A stretch of DNA of 64,000 nt, from NCBI GenBank assembly GCA_006508105.1, contig QKPP01000266.1, positions 1 to 64,000 of the forward strand. Reading direction: 5' to 3'. Within the stretch, counting starts at the first letter, position 1. Each line of letters begins with the position of its first letter. The notes beneath the pieces were generated by a model. The model did not search any database and was not told the DNA's origin. It was given only the letters and a program-made list of their open reading frames with translations. This stretch comes from Myxococcales bacterium FL481 (GTDB taxonomy: Bacteria > Myxococcota_A > Polyangia > Nannocystales > Nannocystaceae). A program made the position numbers and the translations under genes. Of the stretch, positions 33,348 through 41,381 are shown piece after piece.

Positions 33348-34739
33348 TCAATCGATCTCGCTGAGCACCCAGTCCACGACCGCGTCTCGGCCTTCAAGGA
33401 CATCCGACGCGAGCTCCGGGATTCGCACGTCAGGGTTGATGCTGCCAACCGCGAGATTCAGACGTCGGCGCCGAATGTTGCAGATATTCTCATCATGACA
33501 GCCGTCGCCCACGTCGTGCATTTGTCGAGCGTAAGACACCCCCCAGCCGGTCTCCGGCAATACGACCGGCGGGCCCATCTCCGCCCAGAATCGCTCTTTG
33601 TCTCCCGCACGGGTTCCCACCACTGTCGTTCGCCCGTCGTTTTTCCACTCGGGATAAAACGCCGTGTAGATTCCCGCACTAAACGTGGCGTGCGAGGTTA
33701 GAACATAGACGTGGTGGCGGCGAGGGAGCCATCGGTGCAGGCGACGAGCGAGTTTGCTGGTGTAGTCAGCACTTCCTCCTGGATTGTAGCGCTGGTCCCA
33801 GAGCACGTACCGCGGGCGATCCCGTTTCAAGCAGCGTTTGACCTGGTCGACGAACCCGCTGATTTCGACGCCGCCCGGGGAAGCATTCGATCGAAACTGT
33901 ACGTGCGCGACGTCTCTGTCGGCCATGAGTCGATAGCGAAACAGATCCTCGGGCTCGTCGAGCGACCACGGCAAGTTTGTCTGGGCCTCGCCGAGCCAGC
34001 TTAGCCACCCTGGGCTCTCCTCTGCCAGCGGGTCGGGATGAAGCAGGCGATGCGGGTAGGCGTCGGTGTCGCTCTCGGTCGCCGGAGCTGCGACCATATG
34101 AATGACCTCTTGGTCCCCCGCGGTCAGCTGCACGGTCAGGGTCAAGATTGCTGGCGAGGGACTCAAGCCGGCCGCGAACAGCAGCGCAGGCGACAAAAAC
34201 AGCCAGTTAGTCTCGTAGACGCGAAATCCCTCGTCGGTGTCGCCCGAGTACCGCTGCATCGCCGCCATCAGCTCGGTCGGGGTCAGGCCTGCGATCCGGA
34301 GGATCTTGGCCCCCAGCAACCTCGTGTGACCAGGCCCAGCCCGGACCACGACAAGACCATCCTCGAACCAGTAGGTTCGAATCGGCAGCCGCCCGAAGTG
34401 CTGGCGAATCGGCGCACGCCTGAGGCCGGAGTGAGCGTTGTCGGCGAAGGCGACAATCTCGGAGACGCGAAGATAAAACTCAGCGTCGCTCAACCGCTCC
34501 GCTTCCTCGGACAGCGCCGCCAACGCTTGCTCCGCGCTGGCTTGCGCGCCCTCGGGCCAACTCCGTTCGGCTACCAGCCATCGATCCAAACACGAAACGT
34601 CGGCCTCTCGAGGGGTGGTAGTGGGCAAGATGTCTTCGCACACTGGCGTTTGGTCCTCCTCGCCACAACCGGCGGTGACAACGAACAGGCACGAGAGCAA
34701 CTGAGCATGAAGTGCCCACCAGACCGGCTCCCTTGCCAC
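33348..34739 (-). CDS. S41-like (tail-specific protease fold) lipoprotein
   Basis: About 463 residues from GTG 34739: hydrophobic leader with lipobox VTAGC, then Glu/Asp-rich mature start. Residues about 60-130 resemble the N-terminal helical region of S41 proteins (FYLRVSEIVAFADNAHSG), followed by beta strands. The C-terminal core contains YVLWDQRYNPGGSADYTSKL, matching the D-x-R-x-N-x-G-G strand of TSPc domains, and VYVLTSHATFSAGIYTA, where Ser of TFSAG sits at the nucleophile position; the usual following Lys is not obvious. It is probably an envelope hydrolase or a degenerate S41 homologue. The start codon is uncertain: no good ribosome site is visible. Confidence 0.7.
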   Translation of the reverse strand: MAREPVWWALHAQLLSCLFVVTAGCGEEDQTPVCEDILPTTTPREADVSCLDRWLVAERSWPEGAQASAEQALAALSEEAERLSDAEFYLRVSEIVAFADNAHSGLRRAPIRQHFGRLPIRTYWFEDGLVVVRAGPGHTRLLGAKILRIAGLTPTELMAAMQRYSGDTDEGFRVYETNWLFLSPALLFAAGLSPSPAILTLTVQLTAGDQEVIHMVAAPATESDTDAYPHRLLHPDPLAEESPGWLSWLGEAQTNLPWSLDEPEDLFRYRLMADRDVAHVQFRSNASPGGVEISGFVDQVKRCLKRDRPRYVLWDQRYNPGGSADYTSKLARRLHRWLPRRHHVYVLTSHATFSAGIYTAFYPEWKNDGRTTVVGTRAGDKERFWAEMGPPVVLPETGWGVSYARQMHDVGDGCHDENICNIRRRRLNLAVGSINPDVRIPELASDVLEGRDAVVDWVLSEID

Positions 34740-35452
34740 CCTCGCGCTTTCGCCCGGTCGGCTCGACACGGGAACCCGGTGATCCGGGCGAACTTGTCGC
34801 GCCGCGATGCGGCTTGGTTGTGGGCAGACGCCACTCGGCGCGGGCGTTCTTCGGGCGGCAGGGCGGGAGTGAGGCGACGAAGCGTCGTGGTTGTCTGAGT
34901 CCACGGACATGGAACACGCCGGCGACGTGGGACCGGTACTTCGCGCGATGAGCGCGATCTCTCGACGCGCGGGAGTGTCGCCGGTGGTCAGCTGGGTATC
35001 GTGTCGTGGCGCGATCAAGTCGATGAACGGGGCGGTCGAGTACGGCAAGGCGATCCGGGCCGGGTGGGGCCGGCAGCCACCGCTCCGCGTGTTGGGTCTG
35101 GTGATTCCGTTGCTCGCCTTCGCCGAGGTCGCGCGATGTGTGCATTCCAAGCGCCACGCTCAGCTCTGACGGCGCCGGCGAACCGGCGACCGCCCGCCTC
35201 GTGAGCCCCGGATGGAGCTACGAACTCATCGATCGCTGGACTCGCTTCACGACCGAAGCGTATGATCTCCCGTCGCGTGGCCTTCGTTCGCTTTGAGCCT
35301 CGATCACCTGGTCACCCGCTTTCAGGTTCCTGCAGCGGCCTGCAAGTGCCGCGTGACTCCGTCACGATGCTTGTCACAGGTCACTCCGGGAGTGAGCGGT
35401 GCCTCGCAGGGGCCGAGGAAGCTCAGCTTTCGATTGTTTGGACGGCCCCGGC
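34740..35452. other. intergenic region without a supported gene
   Basis: A 713-bp stretch between divergently oriented lipoprotein genes. Frames exist on both strands, including one at 34891-35169 (+) with a hydrophobic piece LRVLGLVIPLLAFAEVARC, but none has a start site, domain or compositional support. It may hold promoters for both flanking genes or a decayed gene. Confidence 0.35.
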
Positions 35453-35875
35453 ATGACGCGATTGCGTTGCGTCCCTACATGGACCTGGCCATGGATCGTG
35501 TTTGGCGTCGTGTTGGGCTGCAACCGTGCGACCCCATCCTCGGGCCAGCCTTCCTCGTCAGCGCAGACGATCGACCCCCAACAAGCTCGGGAGCCCAGTC
35601 CAGCCACGGCAGCTGCGCCGGCTCAACCGACCACCGCCCCGGTTCCCCCGCTCGTGGTCATCCGGCGCTATCTTGATAGTCGCCTCGTCGTTCAAAGATT
35701 CTTGGGGGGAGCCCTGCTGCCCCGAAAAAACACGCAAGCCGCGGCGGGAATAAGCACCGGGGCTGATCTGAGGCTTGATTTTCTGATCCACCCCAACGGC
35801 TGCAATACGTCATTCCTAACCGACGAGATCATTGCTCTCAGCGACGCTACGGTTGCCCGAGGCACGGCGATGTGA
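35453..35875 (+). CDS. small putative lipoprotein (140 aa)
   Basis: ATG 35453 begins MTRLRCVPTWTWPWIVFGVV with lipobox VLGC, followed by a Ser/Pro/Ala-rich linker and a short conserved-looking domain (VIRRYLDSRLVVQRFLGGAL, then LDFLIHPNGCNTSFLTDEI). The frame ends abruptly in ATG-TGA. The +1 frame stays open and protein-like for about 100 nt, so a frameshifted or truncated gene is possible. Base composition is slightly lower in GC than the neighbours. No family is recognised. Confidence 0.5.
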   Translation: MTRLRCVPTWTWPWIVFGVVLGCNRATPSSGQPSSSAQTIDPQQAREPSPATAAAPAQPTTAPVPPLVVIRRYLDSRLVVQRFLGGALLPRKNTQAAAGISTGADLRLDFLIHPNGCNTSFLTDEIIALSDATVARGTAM

Positions 35876-35975
35876 TCAACGCTGCCGGTACGCAGCCGCG
35901 AACTCGTTGGTTCGTCGGTTTGCACGCTACCTGCCGCCGTCGTGCCGCGGTTTCGCTTCGACTGGGTTTGTACGT

Positions 35976-37304
35976 CTATCGTTCGTCGATGGACGGGGTG
36001 TTCGAGGGCGAGTCGCTTGGCGGCGAAGAAGTCGTACGAAACCAAGCCGGGGTGCCCAAGGCGACGAGCACGAACAAGATCGCGCCGGCAACGAACAGCC
36101 AGACGTCGAGCCACGGGTACAGCATGCCGCCGACGACCAGCCCGAGGATGCTGGCAAACGAGCCGGCGCTGGTTGCCGCGCCCTGCACCGTGCCCTGGTC
36201 GGCTTCGCCGGCCACGTCGGCGAGGCGCGCTTGGAACGTTGGCCAGGCCAGGCCGTTGCCCACGGCGAACAACACGGCTCCGCTGTAAAGGGCCCCCGGC
36301 TGCGGGAACGAAAAGGCCACAAACGCGGCCACCAGGGCCATCATGCCGAGGCCGAATACCGCGGGGGGAGGCAGCCGAGCTGACACGACGCGAAGCCCGG
36401 GCCCCTGGGCGACGATCATCACTCCGGACATCACCGCGAAGAACGAGCCCATGTGCGTCGCGTCCCAGTGCAACGCAATATCGGCATGGACGGGAAAACC
36501 GGCGTAGAAGAGATTGAACGCCAAGAATTGAACGAACGTCGCGGTGATGAGGGCGGCCACGATCGGCCGCTTGAGCACAGAGGGTCGCGCCGCTGGTATG
36601 GAGCGATCACACCGTCGGTGCTGCTGGCCGAGAATCCGAGTCACGGCGGGTTGGCTGGGGGGTCCGAGCGGGCAACGTCCTGGTGGCTCCCGGAGCGCGA
36701 GACACATCGCCGTCGCCACGGCCGAGATCACCAGCGCCGCGCTGACGGGACCGGCGTAGCCCCACGACGTGGCCCCGAGGACCCCGCCCACCGCGGGTCC
36801 GAGAGCAAATCCCAGGGACGCGGCCATGCCCATCCGACCGAAGGCGACTTGGCGCGCGGCTTGATCGTCGCGGGTCAGGTCAGCGACATAGGCATTGGCG
36901 ACCGAGATGTTGCCGCCGGTGACCCCGTCGAGGGCCCGCGCCACGAACACGAGTAGCAACGGAATGGTCATGGAGGCACCGGCGAACGTGCCCACGGATT
37001 CCGCGGGCAAGGCCAAGGCCGTCAGGAACACCAGCCAGGCCAACATCGTGCCGGCCTGACTCAACAAGAGGATCGGCCGCCGACCAAGGCGGTCGGACCA
37101 GCGGCCAAGCACCGGCGCGCCGACCAGCTGACACGCTGAGTACGCGGCCCCAACGAAGCCGTAGGTCCATGACGCGCCGCCAAAGTCCGCGACGAGAAAG
37201 ACGAGAAAGGGCAGGACGATCGAGTAGCCGAGGGTGCCGATAAACTGCACGGCCAAAATCGGCGCAAATCGTCGCCACTGTCGACGAGGGGTCGGACTCG
37301 CCAT
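35976..37304 (-). CDS. MFS transporter (DHA1/TetA-like efflux)
   Basis: A 442-residue major facilitator with 12 predicted TM helices. The N-terminal half has ILAVQFIGTLGYSIVLPFLV and the motif A loop GRWSDRLGRRPILL between TM2 and TM3; DGVTGGNISVANAYVADLT and the proline/glycine-rich TM5 region (FALGPAVGGVLG) are typical of drug:H+ antiporters of the TetA/DHA1 group. A hydrophilic central loop contains a Cys/Arg-rich segment. ATG 37304 is chosen because it directly precedes the first helix. The substrate is not predictable. Confidence 0.88.
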   Translation of the reverse strand: MASPTPRRQWRRFAPILAVQFIGTLGYSIVLPFLVFLVADFGGASWTYGFVGAAYSACQLVGAPVLGRWSDRLGRRPILLLSQAGTMLAWLVFLTALALPAESVGTFAGASMTIPLLLVFVARALDGVTGGNISVANAYVADLTRDDQAARQVAFGRMGMAASLGFALGPAVGGVLGATSWGYAGPVSAALVISAVATAMCLALREPPGRCPLGPPSQPAVTRILGQQHRRCDRSIPAARPSVLKRPIVAALITATFVQFLAFNLFYAGFPVHADIALHWDATHMGSFFAVMSGVMIVAQGPGLRVVSARLPPPAVFGLGMMALVAAFVAFSFPQPGALYSGAVLFAVGNGLAWPTFQARLADVAGEADQGTVQGAATSAGSFASILGLVVGGMLYPWLDVWLFVAGAILFVLVALGTPAWFRTTSSPPSDSPSNTPSIDER

Positions 37305-37689
37305 GCGTAGGCAAGGTAGCAGCCTCGCCGGCTCTCGACGGTGACGAGCCAGCTGGGAGGACCCCGCACTGCGCGCGAGGACCGGCGACGCTGGGTGAGG
37401 TCGCCGCGAACCGCTTGGCGCCACGATTCGAGCGACGCCGGAATCAGCCCCGGCCACAGCGATTCGGGGCCGAACCCGGGTTCGGCGTGCGGCACCCCGT
37501 GGCCTATCGGCGGGACCTGTCGCCGGGAGGTTCGCGTGAGAGCGGGCGACGACCGTGGTCGGCGCGATCTGTTCTGCCGACGGAGGAGGGTCCGGCCCTC
37601 TCGGCGCCGCGCCCGGATCGGCGGCGGCGGGGGCCGATTCGGCGTCGCGCGACCCAGTCACTTGGCGGCAGGCTCGGCCACGACGGGCG
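37305..37689. other. intergenic region, no gene seen
   Basis: A 385-bp spacer between two minus-strand genes (methyltransferase-like upstream, MFS transporter downstream). The MFS frame stays open through it but translates into Arg/Pro/Ala-rich sequence without a membrane segment. Confidence 0.4.
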
Positions 37690-38574
37690 TCAGCGATGCG
37701 CCGCGTGGTGGCGCTTGGCGGCATGAACCGTCGCGTGGACGCGATGGGTCACGCAGGGTTGTTGGAGCAACGACTCGAGTTCGGCCTTGGGCAGCCGGGG
37801 CCACGACCATACCTGGTGCTGGACACTCTCACCGCGGCGAAGCTCCCCGCGGGGCGCCACTAGCCACGGCCAGGTGCGGGCGGGGGTCGGCAGGGCCTGG
37901 CCGTACAGGAGATCATCGCTCAGCTCCACCCGTTGCTGGCGGTCGCGGTACTCGGCGCGGACGTCGGTGATCAAGCACACGCAGGATGGCGTGGAGGCGA
38001 GCGCGTGCAGATGGGCGCGCACGATCGCCTGGGCCCAGGGCAGCGCAAGCGTCTCCGTGACCTTGTGCACGCGGCAGGCGTAGCGTACGGGCAAAATCGC
38101 CAGCTGCGAAAGCAGGTTCAAGGAGATGACGAGGTCGGGGGCGCGGTCAGTCAGCACGGGGAGCTGCGACGATGGTTCGGGCAAGGGGGCTCGTCGGTTG
38201 GATTGCACCAGTGGTGCGAGCGTTCCCGATAGATCCAGGCGGTGGAGTCTCACTCGTCGGTCTCCGGAGAAGCGGCGAACGATCCGAAGGGGATGCACGA
38301 TGTCGACAAGGTCGATGCGATCAAATCGCTCCATCAAGCGGTCGATCGGCAGATCCGTCAGCGGTCCCGATCCGAGGACCATCACGTGTCGCCGTCGGTC
38401 GCACGTCGCGACTGCGTCCAAGATGGTCGCGTGGCAAGCTCGAACGTGGTCTCGCCAGGCGCGTCGGCATCGCTTCGCCCGGGCTTCGAGCGCGATCGTT
38501 TCGTGCAGGTGGCCCGTCCTCCGAGCGTGGGACGGGCAGGGCGTCGTCAAGTACTGCCAGACCTCTGCGAGCAT
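37690..38574 (-). CDS. hypothetical protein with methyltransferase-like Rossmann motif
   Basis: A 294-residue cytoplasmic protein. HVMVLGSGPLTDLPIDRL followed by FDRIDLVDIVHPL resembles the SAM-binding motif I and II of class I methyltransferases, and APDLVISLNLLSQLA could be motif IV. The rest (FSGDRRVRLHRLDLSG, CVCLITDVRAEYRDR) is not assignable. N-terminal and C-terminal ends are rich in His and Arg. It lies 75 nt after the lipoprotein gene at 38650 on the same strand and is probably co-transcribed. Confidence 0.65.
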   Translation of the reverse strand: MLAEVWQYLTTPCPSHARRTGHLHETIALEARAKRCRRAWRDHVRACHATILDAVATCDRRRHVMVLGSGPLTDLPIDRLMERFDRIDLVDIVHPLRIVRRFSGDRRVRLHRLDLSGTLAPLVQSNRRAPLPEPSSQLPVLTDRAPDLVISLNLLSQLAILPVRYACRVHKVTETLALPWAQAIVRAHLHALASTPSCVCLITDVRAEYRDRQQRVELSDDLLYGQALPTPARTWPWLVAPRGELRRGESVQHQVWSWPRLPKAELESLLQQPCVTHRVHATVHAAKRHHAAHR

Positions 38575-38649
38575 GCGACAAGACGATGGTGCGACGGCAG
38601 CCCTCGCCCGGCCCGGGGCTCATCCGCGCCCGCGCTCGTGGAGCGCGAT

Positions 38650-39276
38650 CTAGGACCGGTCGAACTCGTCGTCGGGGTCGCGCGGCTGGATGAGGTGACG
38701 AAAGGTGCCGCGAAGCGTCGCGGCGTGCGGCGATCCCAGTTGAAGCTCGAAGCGGCCGCAGGTCGTTTCGCCGGACCCGTAGGCAACCGCGTGCACCGAT
38801 ACGGAACCGCTGAGCTCGTCGTCGTCGATCCAGGTGGTGGGAGCCGGCACGGATCCATCGGTCGCATAGTGCCAATACAGCAGGTCGGCCTCGCCCAACC
38901 CGACCGTCCGATCTCCGTGCGAGCCCGTCGGGATGGCCAGCCACGCCACGGCGCGACTGGAACTCGTCAGCGAGGGATCCACGCGGCTTCGTAACGCAAA
39001 GCGCACGGTCCCCTGCGAGGGGCCCGGCCCCGTGGTGGCCGGCCCGCTTGCGACCAGCTCGATCGCGGTGCCGTCGGCCCAGACGAGTTCCGCCTGGGGC
39101 CGAAAGCCGTCGCAGCGTGAGTGGGACCCGCGACCGGGCGGAGGCGCCGGCGCCTCGGCGTGTACATTGACCGCCAACCTCGCCTCGTGAGCGGGCAACC
39201 GCTCGCCAAGGCAGCTCGAGCTGACCGTGAGGAGACCGAAAACGGCCGCTGCGGGGAGGTAGGAGTCAAGATGCAT
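38650..39276 (-). CDS. putative lipoprotein of unknown function (208 aa)
   Basis: The leader MHLDSYLPAAAVFGLLTVSS ends in lipobox SSSC. The mature part is beta-rich (ARLAVNVHAEAP, ELVWADGTAIELVAS, GTVRFALRS) with two further cysteines (HSRCDGF and TTCGRF) that could form a disulfide. No family is recognised. It is transcribed divergently from the selenoprotein-MbnP-MbnH operon and shares its 334-bp upstream region. Confidence 0.65.
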   Translation of the reverse strand: MHLDSYLPAAAVFGLLTVSSSCLGERLPAHEARLAVNVHAEAPAPPPGRGSHSRCDGFRPQAELVWADGTAIELVASGPATTGPGPSQGTVRFALRSRVDPSLTSSSRAVAWLAIPTGSHGDRTVGLGEADLLYWHYATDGSVPAPTTWIDDDELSGSVSVHAVAYGSGETTCGRFELQLGSPHAATLRGTFRHLIQPRDPDDEFDRS

Positions 39277-39610
39277 ACTGCGACAGCCTTGTCATAGTGC
39301 AGGTGCCTCGGCCGTCGCCGATCGATCATGCTGGTCGCGATTTTTTTGCGTTGCACCTCGACGCGCGGGGAAGCCTTGCATGCGTCCGCGGCCCGGGCCC
39401 GGCCACGGGCGCCGGTCGGCGTGGAGACAGCGCGTGGGTCGATGCCTGGATCGCCCCGCAGGCTGCTAAGAGCGGCGTGCGGTGGAGGAACCGCGTTGCC
39501 GGGGCCGGCTCGCGTGGCTACCGCGGCGCGTCCGGTAGCCTATTCTTTCGTTCGGACCGTTGCGCAATGCTGGGATAGCGCGTGGTCGAGCCGCGTGGCT
39601 AAATCAAAGC
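39277..39610. other. divergent intergenic region upstream of the selenoprotein operon
   Basis: No gene is supported. The region contains the inverted repeat at 39516-39540 and a 10-bp direct repeat CGCGTGGCTA at 39511-39520 and 39592-39601. TATTCT at 39541-39546 is the best -10 candidate for the plus-strand operon. A matching -35 is not obvious. Confidence 0.4.
39516..39540 (+). promoter_or_regulatory. candidate operator: inverted repeat GGCTACCG-N9-CGGTAGCC
   Basis: A perfect 8-bp inverted repeat with a 9-bp spacer abuts TATTCT (39541-39546), a plausible -10 element, 71 nt ahead of the selenoprotein start codon. A dimeric regulator bound here would occlude the promoter. The left arm overlaps the repeated 10-mer CGCGTGGCTA found again at 39592. 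Regulator and signal (copper, selenium or redox) are unknown. Confidence 0.45.
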
Positions 39611-40264
39611 ATGAAGCGCTTGCTCTCCACGTTTCTCGTCATGGCCCCTTGTTGGGCGTTGTCCGCCGGCTGCGATGACCCTTCAGACGGCGCGACGGAC
39701 GGCGACGATGACGAAGACGCGCTCGGTGACGATGACGATGACGATGACGATGACGTCGGTGACGACGACGATGATGCCGGCGACCCGGACCCCGGGGCCG
39801 GTGATCTGGACTGCACCACGATCGAGCCGACCGCCGGAGACGTCGTCGTCGGCAGCGTGCTCAACGATTTCTCCCTGGTCGATCAGGACGGGGTGACGCA
39901 CACGCTGCACGGGAACTGCAACGGCACGACGGTGCTGTTCCAAACGGCCGCCTGGTGAAGCACCTGCCGCAAAGACATTCCCGTGTTGGAAAGCAAATAC
40001 AACGAGTTTATGGGCGCAGGTCTGCAAGTGTTCGTGCTGATGGGGGAGGGGCTTGTCACCCAGGTCCCCCCCACGGCCGATGAACTTCGCATCTGGACCG
40101 ACGAAGGCGCGTCGTTCCCGATTTTGAACGACCCGCTGTACCAGCACAGCCAAGAGTATGTCGGCGGCATCAGTCTCGGTTCCGCGCTGGTGGTGGGTCC
40201 GGGGGTGAAGGTGGCCGTCAAGCCCGTGATGGATTTGCACGGCATTGCCCCGGTTGCGCCCTAG
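39611..40264 (+). CDS. selenocysteine-containing thioredoxin/peroxiredoxin-like lipoprotein (TGA 39956-39958 read as Sec)
   Basis: Read through one TGA, this is a 217-residue protein: leader with lipobox LSAGC (Cys21), an Asp-rich linker (about 30-57), then a redoxin fold (VGSVLNDFSLVDQDGVTHTL, TTVLFQTAAW-U-STCRKDIPVL, LQVFVLMGEG, SFPILNDPLY). The TGA is codon 116 and falls exactly at the first position of the redox CxxC motif, giving U-S-T-C with Cys119 resolving. The sequence after the TGA continues the same domain without a new start codon or ribosome site, so a pseudogene or two genes is less likely. UxxC thioredoxin-like selenoproteins are known in deltaproteobacteria. It is the first gene of an operon with mbnP-like and mbnH-like genes. 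Possible roles, inferred: reducing MbnP or apo-cytochrome cysteines, or handling copper. Confidence 0.82.
39956..39958 (+). other. UGA selenocysteine codon (Sec116)
   Basis: The only in-frame stop within the redoxin gene, located between TGG (Trp115) and AGC-ACC-TGC (Ser-Thr-Cys). In TlpA/ResA-type redoxins the residue after this Trp is the nucleophilic Cys of the C-x-x-C motif. Recoding requires SelA, SelB, SelD and tRNA-Sec, none of which is in this window. Confidence 0.8.
39976..39993 (+). promoter_or_regulatory. candidate bacterial SECIS stem-loop
   Basis: TTCC (39978-39981) pairs with GGAA (39988-39991), with one more C-G pair beyond an A-A mismatch, enclosing the 6-nt loop CGTGTT. The loop begins 23 nt after the UGA and has G at its second position; published bacterial SECIS consensus asks for an apical loop about 16-37 nt downstream with G in the first two loop positions. 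The stem is short, so confidence is moderate. A longer alternative pairs TTCCAA upstream of the UGA with TTGGAA downstream. Confidence 0.5.
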
Positions 40265-40290
40265 TGCGCGTCAGATCAGTTGCGAGGCCC

Positions 40291-41376
40291 ATGTTCATGC
40301 AGATGCATCATTTTTTTCGTCGGCTGCCCGGGGCGGCGATCGGGTTGTCAGTGGCGCTCGGATCGGTTTCTTGTCAGGACTCTTCCTCGGATGGGGGCAG
40401 CCAAGACGACGATAACGGCCAAGACGACGACGACGACGACGCGACCGACGACGACGACGACGACGACGACGAGACCAGCGGGGACGACGACGAGACCAGC
40501 GGGGACGACGACGAACCGTCCGGCACCGGAGGTGATGACGACGGCACGCCAGATGGTCCCGAGGACGGAGAGGTCGAACTGCGCATCCCATTTCGGTTGG
40601 TCGCCGGGGACGAGCCTGTGGCTTGCGATGAGCCGGTGGAGGGCATTGGGACGGGTGAGGACCCGCCGCCGCTCCAGTTGATCGACGCGGGGCTGTTCCT
40701 CCACGGCTTTTCGCTGGTCGATGGCGACGGGGAGGATGTTCCGTTTCGCCTGCATCAAGGCGGCGACTGGCAGCTCGATAGCCTGGTTTTACTGGACTTC
40801 GCGACAGACGCCGGGCCGTGGTGCGAGGCGATCAACAGCCCTGAGACGAACACCGAGGTCTTGGGGTACGTCGCGGAGGATGCCGATGTGGCCGGGGTCC
40901 AGTTCCACTTGGGGGTACCCGACGCGCTCAACCATCTCAGCGTCCTCGATGCCGATCCGCCGCTGAGCGTCGCCCGGATGTTTTGGAGCTGGACCGCGGG
41001 TTATCGCTACCTCAAGCTCGACTTCGGGCTTGAGCGCGACGGGACGGAGGGCATGTTCCTGTTTCACCCCGGCGCCGAGGGGTGCGATCTGACGGACGAC
41101 GAGTACCATTGCGACGACTACCGCAATGCAGCCTATCAGGTGGCTCTCGACCCGAGCGAGGAGGCCGTCGCGCTTGACATCGCAGTGCTGTGGGGACAAG
41201 TGGATCTGATGCAGTCTGGGGGGTGCATGGGCAGCGGGGTCGTGCCGGTGCCGGACGGGGAGGACGGGGAGACGGTTTGTCCGACGATCTATGGCGAGAT
41301 CGGGCTCGACATCGCGGACATGCCGGCGGTCGAAACGGGCGAACACCCGGCGTTTCGTGCGATGGCCCTGGACTAG
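40291..41376 (+). CDS. mbnP: MbnP-family copper-binding lipoprotein (metallo-mystery pair, four-Cys motif)
   Basis: A 361-residue lipoprotein (Cys28 in GSVSC) with an Asp/Glu-rich linker of about 60 residues, then the MbnP domain: VELRIPFRLVAGDEPVACDE, then DAGLFLHGFSLVDGDG, an SARMFW-type strand here VARMFWSWTAGYRYLKLDF, and cysteines in GPWCEA, GCDLTDDEYHCDD and GGCMGSG. In the characterised family a conserved Trp is oxidised to kynurenine by the partner MbnH, creating a copper site; Trp232 or Trp234 of FWSW is the likely counterpart. ATG 40291 is preferred because GCGAGG precedes it by about 4 nt; GTG 40264 overlaps the upstream stop (TAGTG). It is followed 5 nt after its stop by mbnH. Confidence 0.85.
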   Translation: MFMQMHHFFRRLPGAAIGLSVALGSVSCQDSSSDGGSQDDDNGQDDDDDDATDDDDDDDDETSGDDDETSGDDDEPSGTGGDDDGTPDGPEDGEVELRIPFRLVAGDEPVACDEPVEGIGTGEDPPPLQLIDAGLFLHGFSLVDGDGEDVPFRLHQGGDWQLDSLVLLDFATDAGPWCEAINSPETNTEVLGYVAEDADVAGVQFHLGVPDALNHLSVLDADPPLSVARMFWSWTAGYRYLKLDFGLERDGTEGMFLFHPGAEGCDLTDDEYHCDDYRNAAYQVALDPSEEAVALDIAVLWGQVDLMQSGGCMGSGVVPVPDGEDGETVCPTIYGEIGLDIADMPAVETGEHPAFRAMALD

Positions 41377-41381
41377 CCCTC

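Noticed and set aside
34891-35169. 92-codon frame with a hydrophobic segment upstream of the S41-like gene
   Set aside because: No start-site support, unclear conservation, and it overlaps the upstream region of a better gene.
39956-39958. Treating the TGA as a pseudogene stop or as the boundary of two genes
   Set aside because: The stop falls on the catalytic redox codon, and the downstream part lacks a start site and completes the same fold; selenocysteine explains it better.
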